From CAWKDG01 sp963848355 (GTDB lineage Bacteria; Actinomycetota; Acidimicrobiia; Acidimicrobiales; UBA8190), in the NCBI GenBank assembly GCA_963848355.1, contig CAWKDG010000012.1:186001-250000 (forward strand): a DNA stretch of 64,000 nucleotides, written 5' to 3'. This document shows positions 17,614-26,489 of the stretch, piece by piece. Position numbers and translations under genes: made by a program. Below the pieces are notes generated by a model, which was not told where the DNA came from, searched no databases, and saw nothing but the letters and a program-made list of their open reading frames with translations. Position 1 is the first letter of the stretch, and every line of letters starts with the position of its first letter.

Positions 17614-19347
17614 CTAACCGATCCCGGGGCGGACGACGTGGCCGGGGAGATTGGCGGTGAGGACCTCGCCGTCTTTCACGATGGGGACGCCGTTGACGAT
17701 GGTCCAGTAGATCCCCCGCGGACGGGCCGAGTAGCGGGCCTCGCCGCCGGGGAAGTCGCGGACCTGCTTCTTGGAGTCGAGCTCGATGGTGTCGGGGTCG
17801 AAGATGAAGGCGTCGGCGAAGTAGCCCGGGAGGAGCATCCCCCGAGACTCGAAACCGAGGAGCGAGGCGGGGACCTGGGTGAGCTGACGGATCCCCTCCT
17901 CCAAGGACCAGAGCTTGCGGTCGCGGACCCAGAAGGCGAGAAAGGCCGTCGACCAGTCCGATCCGTCGTCGCGGTCGAGATGGGCTCCGCCGTCGGAGAC
18001 GCCGATGATCATGGCCGGGTGCTTCTGACCGTCGGCCACCGACTCCTCCCAGGCCCGGGACTTGTTGACGTAGCGGAAGGTGGTCTGGAGACCTTCGTCG
18101 ACGGCCAGGTCGAGGAAGGCGTCGGCCGGCTCGACGCCGAGCTCCTCGGCGATGTCGGCGATGGTCCGCCTGACGAACTTCTCGTTCTCGGGCTTCACCA
18201 CCTCGTCGACCTCGACGACCTTCCAACGCGGTGGTGGGAGGGTGGAGCCCTTCGACCCGTCGGTGTTCGGGTGTTCGACGGCGTGGCGCATCTCGTCGCG
18301 GCGCAACGGCTCGGCCAGAAGGGCGAGCTTCTCCGGCACCGTCAGGCCGGGACCGAGGACGGGGTGGAAGGCGGGGACGCCTTCGTAGAGGTTCGTCCCC
18401 GTCGAGACCTTGAAGTCGCGGTCGAAGGGGTGGTTGCGCAGGAGCGAGAAGATCCCGATGCCCTCGTGACCGATCCGATCGATCCAGGCGGCGACGTCGT
18501 CCCATCCCGCCCCGGGGACGTCGACCTTGGAACGGCCACCGAGGCCCTGGAGGATGATCGGCAGGCGCGACGCCCGGCCCAGACGTTCGAGGAGGTCGCG
18601 GTCGTCCTGGTCGAGGCCCCCGATGGCGGAGCGGTGGAGATAGGAGATCGACCCGCCCCGGTGCTGACCGGCTTCCCCCACGAGGACCTCGAGCTCGGCC
18701 AGCGACGAGAAGCGAGAGGGGACGGGCTTGTCCTCACCGTCGAGCTGGGTCGGACCGTGCGACGACGAGAAGCCGGCGGCACCGGCCTCCATGGCCTCGG
18801 CCACGACACGGCGCATCTGCTCGATCTCGTCCTCGGTGGCCTCGCGCTCGGACCCGGCCTCGCCCATGACCGTGCGCCGGATGGCCGAGTGGCCGACGTA
18901 GCAGGCCATGTTCACGCCGATCGTCCCCGTCCGGCGGGCCAGGTACTCGGGGAAGGACTCGAAGTCCCATTTGACCGCCGACAGCGCCACCGGTGACATC
19001 CCCTCGACCTTGGCGAACATCCGGGCCAGGTAGTCGCGCTGGTCGGGACGGTTGGGCGCCACCGAGAAGCCGCAGTTCCCGGCCAGGACGGTGGTGACGC
19101 CGTGGTAGCACGACGAGGTGGCGTGGGGCTCGAAGGTGAGCTGGGGGTCGTAGTGGGTGTGGGCGTCGACGATCCCGGGGGCCACATGGAGGCCGTCGGC
19201 GTCGATGACCTCGTCGGCGTCGGCCGGGTCGACGAAGCCGATCTTCGCCACCCGTCCGTCCTTCACGGCGATGTCGCCCCGGCGCCGGGCCAGGCCGGTC
19301 CCGTCGACGACGATGCCGCCCATGATGGCCAGGTCGAAGGTGCTCAC
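17614..19347 (-). CDS. D-aminoacylase/N-acyl-D-amino-acid deacylase-family amidohydrolase
   Basis: A 577-residue amidohydrolase from GTG 19347 (MSTFDLAIMGGIVVDGTGLA). Metal-binding motif APGIVDAHTHYDPQLTFEPH is followed by GVTTVLAGNCGFSVAP, typical of the AAD family; GVSDGGAHLDRDDGSDW supplies the later Asp/His region, and MLLPGYFADAFIFDPDTI is the usual C-terminal cap. Members cleave amide or cyclic amide bonds; in catabolic islands many have unassigned substrates. It lies 37 bp downstream of the aldehyde dehydrogenase gene, so the two form an operon below the 20885 palindrome. Confidence 0.85.
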   Translation of the reverse strand: MSTFDLAIMGGIVVDGTGLARRRGDIAVKDGRVAKIGFVDPADADEVIDADGLHVAPGIVDAHTHYDPQLTFEPHATSSCYHGVTTVLAGNCGFSVAPNRPDQRDYLARMFAKVEGMSPVALSAVKWDFESFPEYLARRTGTIGVNMACYVGHSAIRRTVMGEAGSEREATEDEIEQMRRVVAEAMEAGAAGFSSSHGPTQLDGEDKPVPSRFSSLAELEVLVGEAGQHRGGSISYLHRSAIGGLDQDDRDLLERLGRASRLPIILQGLGGRSKVDVPGAGWDDVAAWIDRIGHEGIGIFSLLRNHPFDRDFKVSTGTNLYEGVPAFHPVLGPGLTVPEKLALLAEPLRRDEMRHAVEHPNTDGSKGSTLPPPRWKVVEVDEVVKPENEKFVRRTIADIAEELGVEPADAFLDLAVDEGLQTTFRYVNKSRAWEESVADGQKHPAMIIGVSDGGAHLDRDDGSDWSTAFLAFWVRDRKLWSLEEGIRQLTQVPASLLGFESRGMLLPGYFADAFIFDPDTIELDSKKQVRDFPGGEARYSARPRGIYWTIVNGVPIVKDGEVLTANLPGHVVRPGIG

Positions 19348-19384
19348 GTGTCTCCCCTGTTCTCGCGCGACGGGGCCGGTCGGG

Positions 19385-20842
19385 TCAACCGGTCCAGATG
19401 ATCGACTGCATCTCCGAGTACGCCTCGAGGCCGTAGTCGCCGCCGTCGCGGCCGACACCCGACATCTTGAACCCGCCGAAGGCCGCCTCGTGGTTGCGTT
19501 GGGCCGAGTTGATCCCGACATGCCCGGCCCGCAGGAGCTTGGCCACCCGGAAGGCGCGGGCGGTGTCACCGGAGAAGACGTAGTCGTAGAGGCCGAAGTC
19601 GGAGTCGTTGGCGATCGAGATCCCCTCCTCCTCGTCGTCGAAGGGGATGACGACGACGACGGGACCGAAGATCTCCTCGCGGGCCACGACCATGTCGTTG
19701 GTCCCGGTGAAGAGGGTCGGCTCGACGTAGAAGCCGCGCTCGAGGTCGGCGGGGCGGCCGCCACCGGAGACGAGCTCGGCCCCTTCGGAGCGACCGGTGG
19801 CGATGTACCCCTCGACCCGGGCGCGGTGCGCAGCCGAGATCACGGGTCCGACGATCGTCTTCGGATCGGTGGGGTCGCCGACCTTCAAGGCCGACGCGTA
19901 GCGCGAGAGGCCTGCGACGACCTGATCGAAGACACCGCGTTGGACGACGGCGCGCGTCGGGGCCGTGCAGATCTGACCGGAGTGGAAGGACCAGGTGGAC
20001 CCGATGCAGCCGATGGCGCCGGCCACGTCGGCGTCGTCGAAGACGACACAGGCGCCCTTGCCCCCCAACTCGAGCAGGAGGCGCTTCATGGTGGCGGCCC
20101 CCGACTCCACGATCCGGACGCCGACGTCGGTCGACCCGGTGAAGGAGATCATGTCGACGTCGGGTGACGTGACGAGCGCGGCGGCCGCGGCGGCGTCGTG
20201 GGCGGTGACCAGGTTCACGACGCCGGGCGGGAAGCCCACTTCGTCGAGGATCCGGACGAGCTCGATGACGGCCAGCGGATCCTGGGGGGCGGGCTTCACG
20301 ACGACGGTATTGCCCATGGCCAGGGCCGGGGCCACCTTGCCCGCCATGTTCACCATGGGGAAGTTGTAGGAGGTGATGCAGGTGACGACGCCCACGGGGG
20401 CGCGGACGGCCAGCGCCGAGATGAGGCCGCCGGGGGCGAGGGGGGTCGTCTGGGCCACCTGGGGGGGCAGCGAACGCTGGGCCACGTGGCGGAGGTCGCG
20501 CGAGTACCGGTCGAAGCGGTCGGCCGCCACCGGGACCTGCATCCGCGAGCCGACGGCGGCGGTGGCGCCGGTCTCGGCGATGACGAGGGGGAGGAGATCG
20601 GCCGCCTTGGCCCGGATGGCGTCGGCCGCTCTGGCCATCAGGGCCAGTCGCTCCTCGGGGGCCGTCGCCGACCAGCCCGGCAACGCGTCGCGCGCGGCGG
20701 CGGCGGCGGCTTCGGCGTCGGCCACCGTGGCCTGGGGCGCCGTCCCGACGACCTCCTCGGTGGCCGGGTTGACGACGTCGTAGGCGTCGCCCGAGGCGTC
20801 GACCCACTTCCCGCCGATCAGGAGCTGGCGCTCCTTCTTCAT
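19385..20842 (-). CDS. NAD(P)-dependent aldehyde dehydrogenase
   Basis: A 485-residue ALDH superfamily enzyme. Catalytic Cys lies in SFHSGQICTAPTRAVV and the general-base Glu in RLLLELGGKGACVVF. Other landmarks are TSYNFPMVNMAGKVAPALA, MISFTGSTDVGVRIVE and the C-terminal EAAFGGFKMSGVGRDGGDYG. It oxidises an aldehyde to the acid; the substrate is not evident. ATG 20842 starts 43 bp from a CTGACG/CGTCAG palindrome. With the downstream amidohydrolase it is divergent from a thiolase/DUF35 pair, suggesting one pathway. Confidence 0.92.
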   Translation of the reverse strand: MKKERQLLIGGKWVDASGDAYDVVNPATEEVVGTAPQATVADAEAAAAAARDALPGWSATAPEERLALMARAADAIRAKAADLLPLVIAETGATAAVGSRMQVPVAADRFDRYSRDLRHVAQRSLPPQVAQTTPLAPGGLISALAVRAPVGVVTCITSYNFPMVNMAGKVAPALAMGNTVVVKPAPQDPLAVIELVRILDEVGFPPGVVNLVTAHDAAAAAALVTSPDVDMISFTGSTDVGVRIVESGAATMKRLLLELGGKGACVVFDDADVAGAIGCIGSTWSFHSGQICTAPTRAVVQRGVFDQVVAGLSRYASALKVGDPTDPKTIVGPVISAAHRARVEGYIATGRSEGAELVSGGGRPADLERGFYVEPTLFTGTNDMVVAREEIFGPVVVVIPFDDEEEGISIANDSDFGLYDYVFSGDTARAFRVAKLLRAGHVGINSAQRNHEAAFGGFKMSGVGRDGGDYGLEAYSEMQSIIWTG

Positions 20843-20884
20843 TGCTTCGTTCCCGGGCTCATGGGCTCCGATCGTAACGGCAAT

Positions 20885-20899
20885 CTGACGTTCCGTCAG
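20885..20899. promoter_or_regulatory. Palindromic operator CTGACGTTCCGTCAG
   Basis: A perfect palindrome apart from the three central bases, in the 164 bp gap between the divergent aldehyde dehydrogenase and thiolase genes. It is the cleanest copy of the recurring CTGAC-N5-GTCAG site and lies 43 bp from the dehydrogenase start, where a repressor could block its promoter. Confidence 0.65.
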
Positions 20900-21006
20900 G
20901 AGCGGGGGTGGGGCCGCTGCTACGGTGCCGGACGAAACGCAACCCGGGAACGAGGGTCGCGCCGAGGGGTCGACGCGGCCGGTACCCGGGGAGGAGGTGG
21001 GGGCCG

Positions 21007-22167
21007 ATGAGCCCGGCAGTCGGATTCAGAGATGCGACGGCGATCGCCGGGATCGCCCAGACCGAATTCGCCAAGCACCTGGAGCCCTCCGAGGCGGAGC
21101 TCTCCTGCCAGGTCATCGTCGACGCCTGTGCCGACGCCGGGGTCGACGTCTCCGAAGTCGGCGCCCTGTGCTCGTACACGATGGAGGCGACCGAGGAAGT
21201 CGACATCGCCCGCAACATCGGGTGCGGGGACGTCACCTTCTTCTCCCAGGTCGGGTACGGAGGCGGGGCCGGCTGCGGGGTCGTCGGCCACGCCGCGCTG
21301 GCAGTGGCCTCCGGCCAGGCCGAGGTGGCTGTGGCGTGGCGGGCCCGCAAACGCGGTTCGGGTCCGCGGCCCTGGACGAACACCTCGACCCAGCTCCATG
21401 TCCCGGGCCAGTGGACACGGCCGGCCGGGCTGCTGCGACCGGTGGACGAGATCGCCATGCTGACGCGTCGGTACATGCACGACTACGGGGCCAAGCGCGA
21501 GCACCTGGCCAACGTGGCGACGGCGGTCCGCAAGCACGCCAACATGAACCCGAACGCCTTCATGCACGCGAAGCCGATGAGCCATGACGACTACATGGCG
21601 GCCCGGTGGGTGTCGGAGCCGTTGTGCCTCTTCGACAACTGCCTCGAGACCGACGGCGCCCTGGCCTGTGTCATCGTCTCGGCCGAGCGGGCCCGGGACC
21701 TCCGCCACCCGCCCGTCTACGTCCACGCCTTCGCCCAGGGCCTGCCCCCCCAGCACCAGACGATGGTCAACTTCTACAACGACGACCCCCTGACGGGACC
21801 GGCGTGGGCCTGTGCCCGGAGATTGTGGGCCAACGCCGACTTCGGCCCCGACGACGTCTCGGTGGCCCAGATCTACGACGCCTTCACCCCACTCATCCCG
21901 CTCTCGCTCGAGGGCTACGGCTTCTGCAAACGGGGGGAGGGGGGTCCGTTCACCGACAACGGGAACATCGAGTGGGGAAGGGGTTCGCTCCCGGTCAACA
22001 CCTCGGGCGGAGGGTTGTCGGAGGCGTACGTCCACGGCTTCAATCTGATCAACGAAGGCGTCCGCCAGATGCGGGGGACGTCGACGGCCCAGGTCGAGAA
22101 CGCCGAGACGTGTCTGGTGACCTCGGGCGAGGGTGTGCCCACCAGCGCGCTGCTGCTGCGCCGATAG
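21007..22167 (+). CDS. Ltp-type thiolase-fold protein (putative aldolase subunit)
   Basis: A 386-residue thiolase-fold protein with a strong ribosome site (GGAGG) before ATG 21007. It has family landmarks MHAKPMSHDDYMAARWVSEP, LCLFDNCLETDGALA, VAQIYDAFTPLIPLSLEGYG, FCKRGEGGPFTDNG and NTSGGGLSEAYVHGFNLINE. The classic VNxxC nucleophile region reads SQVGYGGGAGCGVVGHA, so the usual catalytic Cys is not in place. Known family: Ltp2-like proteins form aldolase complexes with DUF35 proteins. The DUF35 partner is the next gene, 27 bp away. Confidence 0.85.
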   Translation: MSPAVGFRDATAIAGIAQTEFAKHLEPSEAELSCQVIVDACADAGVDVSEVGALCSYTMEATEEVDIARNIGCGDVTFFSQVGYGGGAGCGVVGHAALAVASGQAEVAVAWRARKRGSGPRPWTNTSTQLHVPGQWTRPAGLLRPVDEIAMLTRRYMHDYGAKREHLANVATAVRKHANMNPNAFMHAKPMSHDDYMAARWVSEPLCLFDNCLETDGALACVIVSAERARDLRHPPVYVHAFAQGLPPQHQTMVNFYNDDPLTGPAWACARRLWANADFGPDDVSVAQIYDAFTPLIPLSLEGYGFCKRGEGGPFTDNGNIEWGRGSLPVNTSGGGLSEAYVHGFNLINEGVRQMRGTSTAQVENAETCLVTSGEGVPTSALLLRR

Positions 22168-22194
22168 CGGATCAGAAAGACAGGAGGAAGAGTC

Positions 22195-22698
22195 ATGGCC
22201 AAAGCTGCGGCGTTCTCGGGGGCGTACGTCTCCAACCTGGGGCCGTCGGTCGAGGGATTCCTCCTCCCCGCCGGCGACGAGGACGGGGGATTCTTCTGGG
22301 AGGGGACGGCCCTCGGCGAGTTGCGGATCCAGAAGTGCAACTCCTGCGGTCATCTCCGGCACCCACCACGGCCGATGTGCCCCCGGTGCCGTTCCACCGA
22401 TCGGGGCTTCGCCACGATGTCGGGAAAGGCCACGGTGTGGTCGTACGTCGTCCCCCACCCGCCGTTGTTGGCGCCGTACTCGGATCTGGCGCCCTACAAC
22501 GTGATCGTGGTCGCCCTCGACGAGGACCCGAACCTCCGGTTCGTCGGCAACCTCGTCACCGGCCCCGAGGGGGCGATCAACGAGATCGACCCCGACAGCA
22601 TCCGGATCGGCGAGGCCGTCGAGGTCGTCTTCAAGAAATTCGTCCGGGCCGACGGGTCCGAGCAGACCCTGCCGTTCTGGGTCCGTCCCGGGAGTTGA
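22195..22698 (+). CDS. DUF35 zinc-ribbon/OB-fold partner of the preceding thiolase
   Basis: A 167-residue protein. The complete C4 zinc ribbon is CNSCGHLRHPPRPMCPRCRS, followed by an OB-fold (GKATVWSYVVPHPPLL, APYNVIVVALDEDPNLRFVG, IRIGEAVEVVFKKFV). An AGGAGG-type ribosome site precedes ATG 22195. Known family: DUF35 domains bind the CoA ester and are needed for activity of Ltp aldolases. It ends the operon ahead of a strong inverted repeat. Confidence 0.88.
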   Translation: MAKAAAFSGAYVSNLGPSVEGFLLPAGDEDGGFFWEGTALGELRIQKCNSCGHLRHPPRPMCPRCRSTDRGFATMSGKATVWSYVVPHPPLLAPYSDLAPYNVIVVALDEDPNLRFVGNLVTGPEGAINEIDPDSIRIGEAVEVVFKKFVRADGSEQTLPFWVRPGS

Positions 22699-22837
22699 AC
22701 CGGCCAGATTTCTGGTCACCGGTCGGCACCCGCGCCACCCCAATTGGTCTATCGGCAGGAGATCGGCGGACCTTTAGCGGTTTTCTCCCATTTTCCCGGT
22801 TTTTCCCTCTCAGGCACGAAACCGAGCACAAGGGGGG

Positions 22838-22878
22838 TCCTGTGACCTCGACCCGGACCGGCGGCCGAGGTCACAGGA
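22838..22878. terminator. 13 bp perfect inverted repeat between convergent genes
   Basis: TCCTGTGACCTCG (22838-22850) pairs with CGAGGTCACAGGA (22866-22878) across a 15-base loop. It lies 140 bp after the DUF35 gene and 36 bp beyond the end of the convergent small secreted protein gene. It probably acts as a two-way terminator; no T-tract is present. The region 22700-22830 upstream of it is richer in A and T than its surroundings and holds no gene. Confidence 0.6.
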
Positions 22879-22913
22879 ACGAGCCTCGAGAAGCCCTCGC
22901 GGCGCCTCGACGA

Positions 22914-23381
22914 TCAGAGGGACGCCATGGTTCCGGCCGCCAGGTGAAGATTGCCCTTGTAGGGATTGGCACTCTTCGCGCAGACGACCATCGAGACCGG
23001 GTCGCCCACGGTGGTGTACGTCGAGGTGCCACCGGTGACGGTGCCCGTATCGGTGTACCCGGTATATCCCGCCCCACAGACGCCGGCGGTGAGGGCGACA
23101 CTCAACGAGACCACGGTTGTCTTTCCTCCATTCCACTTCCATGTGTCAGTGGTCGGGCCGCCGACCGTCGTCAAATTGGTTGCCCGTCCCGATAAGGTTT
23201 TTTCGGGATTTGCCGGCGTGCACTTCTGCAGTTTGAACTTATTGGCGCTCACCGCATAGCCCGTCAGTTTCTTGCAGCTCACGCCGGACGCCCACGCAGG
23301 GCTGGATACGGCCACTGTGACCACCATGGCTGGTACGGAAAGTGCAATCGCCACTGTTCCGGCCACGATTAGACGACGCAT
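22914..23381 (-). CDS. Small secreted protein of unknown function
   Basis: A 155-residue exported protein. The signal peptide MRRLIVAGTVAIALSVPAMV leads to a likely cleavage near AWASG. The mature part has Cys at SCKKLTG, QKCTPAN, GVCGAG and VVCAKS, enough for two disulfides, and Thr/Gly-rich beta-like sequence (TGYTDTGTVTGGTSTYTTVG). It is not recognised as a known family. The gene and its upstream region (23382-23562) are lower in GC than the flanks, hinting at recent acquisition or extracellular specialisation. Confidence 0.7.
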   Translation of the reverse strand: MRRLIVAGTVAIALSVPAMVVTVAVSSPAWASGVSCKKLTGYAVSANKFKLQKCTPANPEKTLSGRATNLTTVGGPTTDTWKWNGGKTTVVSLSVALTAGVCGAGYTGYTDTGTVTGGTSTYTTVGDPVSMVVCAKSANPYKGNLHLAAGTMASL

Positions 23382-23562
23382 GATATTCCTCCTCCCGGCG
23401 GGTTCTTCCGCCGCCCCTAGTGACGCTAATCACGTGCAGGACTCCCTGCCCACGCGCTCATACGGTCGGCACAGGCGATTCATTCACGTCATTCACGCCT
23501 AAGCCCAGAATCGTTGAGGAATCTCGATGTGACTGATACACCCTCATGTCAATCTGTTCGAT

Positions 23563-24771
23563 GTGAGGTTGGCGGTCTTCGAGAAGGCGTTGGGGGATTT
23601 CCGGGGGGAGCTCTCGGACTTCGAGCCCACCCTCATCACCAGTGGCGACGCCGCCCGGGCCTTCGCCGTCTTCACCGATCTGGAGAAGACCATCAGCGCG
23701 GCACGGACCCTGGTGGCGGCCCGGGCCACCGAGGCCGGGGACTGGAAGAGAGAAGGACACCGGAGCCCGGCCTCGTGGGTGGCCGAGAAGACGGGTTCGG
23801 GTCTCGGCGAGGCCAATTCGATACTCGAATCCTCCGAACGTCTCGTCTCGCTTCCCGAGACCACCCAAGCGTTACGTCGGGGGGAGCTCTCGGGGGCCCA
23901 GGTGAAAGAGATCACCGCTACGGCGGCCCGCAACCCTGCGGCGGAAGGCGATCTCCTCCAGGCAGCCAAGAGTCAGAGCCTCAAGGGTCTGAAAGACGAA
24001 TGCCGACGGGTGAAGGCCCGGGCCATGTCCGAATCAGACGCCCGGGCCAGGTACGACGAGATGCGAAAGAACCGGGCCTTGCATCTGTGGACCGATAGCG
24101 ACGGGGTGGGACGGATCGACGCCCGGTTGGCTCCCGACGACTTCGCCCGGGTCTGCTCGGCCGTCCGGACCGAAGCCGATGCCGTCTTCCGCGAAGCCCG
24201 GAAATCCGGACGCCGCGAGACAACAGCCGCCTACGCGGCCGACGCCCTCGTCGTACTGGTCACCGGAGCGAACGTGACGGCGACCACCGCTTCTTCTCCA
24301 ACACGTCGACCAACGACGACGATGCACCTCCGCGTCGACGTGGCCGCACTTCGTCGGGGAGAGCTCGAAGAGGGCGAGACGTGTGAGATTCCCGGCGTCG
24401 GCCCCGTGCCGCTGGCCACAGCCACCAACGTTCTCGGCGAGTCCCTTCTCAAAGTGATCATCGATGACGGGGTCGACGTAACGAGCGTCTGCCATCTGGG
24501 ACGGGCCGTCCCGGCCCACATCCGCAGCGCCCTCGAGGACCGGGACGCGACGTGCGTGGTGCCCGGCTGCGACGTGGCCAAGGGACTCGAGATCGACCAC
24601 TACCAGATCGCCTTCGAGAACGACGGCCCGACCGAGTTATGGAATTTGTGCCGGCTCTGTCACTGGCACCACCACCTGAAGACCCACTGCGACTACGAGC
24701 TCTCCGGCGAACCGGGATCGTGGGAGTGGAGTGCGCCGGCGCCCGAGCGGAGCCCGCCCCTACTCACGTGA
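23563..24771 (+). CDS. DUF222 domain / HNH endonuclease protein
   Basis: A 402-residue protein from GTG 23563. The N-terminal two thirds are a DUF222 domain (ARTLVAARATEAGDWKREGH, SPASWVAEKTGSGLGEANSI). The C-terminus is an HNH nuclease: CVVPGCDVAKGLEIDHYQIA then TELWNLCRLCHWHHHLKTH, with paired Cys for zinc and the catalytic His. Actinobacterial genomes carry many such 13E12-repeat-like proteins; their role is unsettled but some are linked to mobile elements. No transposase or repeat flanks it here. Confidence 0.9.
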   Translation: MRLAVFEKALGDFRGELSDFEPTLITSGDAARAFAVFTDLEKTISAARTLVAARATEAGDWKREGHRSPASWVAEKTGSGLGEANSILESSERLVSLPETTQALRRGELSGAQVKEITATAARNPAAEGDLLQAAKSQSLKGLKDECRRVKARAMSESDARARYDEMRKNRALHLWTDSDGVGRIDARLAPDDFARVCSAVRTEADAVFREARKSGRRETTAAYAADALVVLVTGANVTATTASSPTRRPTTTMHLRVDVAALRRGELEEGETCEIPGVGPVPLATATNVLGESLLKVIIDDGVDVTSVCHLGRAVPAHIRSALEDRDATCVVPGCDVAKGLEIDHYQIAFENDGPTELWNLCRLCHWHHHLKTHCDYELSGEPGSWEWSAPAPERSPPLLT

Positions 24772-24801
24772 GAGATGCCGCGCTCGAAACGGCGGAGTTG
24801 T

Positions 24802-25629
24802 TCAGTGTCCGTTGCTCAGCGACGGGGTCCCGAAGAAGACGTCCAGAGCATCGGTATCGGCATCGCCCTCGGCGCTTTGCGACGGTGTGACGTCCATTTC
24901 CGGTATGAACGCAAGCTGGATCAGCTCGCTGATGGCCGCCGGGTACCCCGACGTGTCTCCGCCGTCGGTGCTCTCGCCCAGACGCAGATAAGAGGCCGTC
25001 TGTTGCCACATCTCCGACTGAAAGGCGGCAGCAACGTCACCGCTTGCCTCCCACTCCTTCTTGGCCAAGGCGTATCCGTCGAATCCAGGCATCCTCGGCC
25101 GTAGGGCCGGCTCGGTCGTCAACAACGAGTACCCGCCCCCATCGGGGGAGGGAACGAGCGCCGCCGTGGGGTGGGGAAACCCGAAACCGGCCTCTGATCC
25201 GAAGAAACCGGCGTCGCCGAAGGCGAAGACGCCGCCGTCGGCGGCCACCAGCCAGTAGCCCTTCCCCGTGGGGGTGGCGGCCATGCCGACGACCGGCTGG
25301 TCGAGGGGCTTCCCGCCTTCGCTGCCATGAAAGGCGGCGTCGCCGAAGCTGAAGACACCGCCGTCGGCGGCCACCAGCCAGTAACCCTTCCCCGACGCGG
25401 TGGCGGCCATGGCGACGACCGGCTGATCGGCGCTTTCGGGGAGACCGATCGCACCCTGGCATGCCACCGTGTCGCCGAAGCCCTGGGGCCAGGAGACGAA
25501 GTACGGCTCCGACGCCGGGATATCGGCCGACACCGTCCCCGGCGTGAGCGCTACGACCCCCATGATCAGGAGTCCACTGGTAACTCCCACGACCATCGCC
25601 GTCCGCCACCACTCACCTAGACGCCGCAC
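24802..25629 (-). CDS. Secreted protein with GYWLVAADGGVF repeats
   Basis: A 275-residue protein from GTG 25629. An N-terminal hydrophobic segment (TAMVVGVTSGLLIMGVVALT) is followed by two clear repeats: MAATASGKGYWLVAADGGVF with SFGDAAFHGS, and MAATPTGKGYWLVAADGGVF with AFGDAGFFGS. A third degenerate copy reads LVPSPDGGGYSLLTTE. These repeats are common in secreted proteins of Acidimicrobiia and look like beta-propeller blades. The C-terminal 110 residues are acidic and unrecognised. It ends convergent to the HNH gene. Confidence 0.8.
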   Translation of the reverse strand: MRRLGEWWRTAMVVGVTSGLLIMGVVALTPGTVSADIPASEPYFVSWPQGFGDTVACQGAIGLPESADQPVVAMAATASGKGYWLVAADGGVFSFGDAAFHGSEGGKPLDQPVVGMAATPTGKGYWLVAADGGVFAFGDAGFFGSEAGFGFPHPTAALVPSPDGGGYSLLTTEPALRPRMPGFDGYALAKKEWEASGDVAAAFQSEMWQQTASYLRLGESTDGGDTSGYPAAISELIQLAFIPEMDVTPSQSAEGDADTDALDVFFGTPSLSNGH

Positions 25630-25639
25630 ACCGGTGGTG

Positions 25640-26452
25640 TTACTTCCGCAGAGGCGGGGGCATCAGCGCGTAGACCATCGAGACCTGCGCCGTCTCCTGC
25701 TGCGAACCCGCCTCCAGGGGCACCGAGGAAGTCGCCTTGTCCTGCTGGCTCAACCCGGCGGCGGCAAAGGGTTCGGGCGAGTAGACGTCGGTCTGCGTCT
25801 GGTCGGACAGCGAACAGACCGGCCCGAGCCGTTCGCCCGCCGCCAGGGCCATCGACTTGGCGTGGCTCACCGCCTGGTGGACGGCGTCGGTGCGGGCCTC
25901 GTCCTCGAGGCCGCGGGTGTCCTCGACGGAGAAGGCCAGCGACTGGATCTGAGTGGCGTTCCCCCCGGCGCCGGCGATGGCGTCGATGACCGAACCGGCC
26001 GTGGTGAAGTTCCGGATCACGGCGGTCAGGGAGTTCGTCACCTGGTACCCGGTGATCACGCCGTGCGAGTTGTACTGGGGATTGATCGAGAGGTCCGAGG
26101 TCTGGACGTCCTTGGCCGCCACCCCCGCCTGGGTGAGGACGGCGGTGACGGCCGTCGCCTTGGTGTTGTCGTCGGCCAGCGCTTGATTGGCGGTCGAGTC
26201 GGTCACGTTGATCCCGACGGACACCGTCAGGATGTTCGGCGTCCCCGTGGCCAGACCGGTTCCCTGGACGGACAGCTTGGGCGACGCGCCGCCGCAGGTC
26301 GGCTTGGCCTTGGCCGCCACCGGGACCGACGACGAGCAGGCGGCGACCACCACTCCAGCCGTCACGACCACGACGAGAAAGCCGACCGCCCTCGTCGCTC
26401 CCGCCCATCGCGCCGACGTCCCCGTCCTCTTGCTGTTCTTGGTTTCTCCCAT
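25640..26452 (-). CDS. SIMPL-domain (DUF541) lipoprotein
   Basis: A 270-residue protein. The N-terminal membrane segment VGFLVVVVTAGVVVAACSSS ends in a lipobox-like VVAAC, so it is probably a lipoprotein. The body matches SIMPL/DUF541: LSVQGTGLATGTPNILTVSV, NQALADDNTKATAVTAVLTQ, DVQTSDLSINPQYNSHGVIT and EDEARTDAVHQAVSHAKSMA. Members lie outside the membrane and their role is poorly known, with links to stress. It is 10 bp upstream of the GYWLVAADGG gene on the same strand. Confidence 0.85.
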   Translation of the reverse strand: MGETKNSKRTGTSARWAGATRAVGFLVVVVTAGVVVAACSSSVPVAAKAKPTCGGASPKLSVQGTGLATGTPNILTVSVGINVTDSTANQALADDNTKATAVTAVLTQAGVAAKDVQTSDLSINPQYNSHGVITGYQVTNSLTAVIRNFTTAGSVIDAIAGAGGNATQIQSLAFSVEDTRGLEDEARTDAVHQAVSHAKSMALAAGERLGPVCSLSDQTQTDVYSPEPFAAAGLSQQDKATSSVPLEAGSQQETAQVSMVYALMPPPLRK

Positions 26453-26489
26453 GCCGGTACTGACGTGGCGACAGGGAAAGAAGTTCCCC

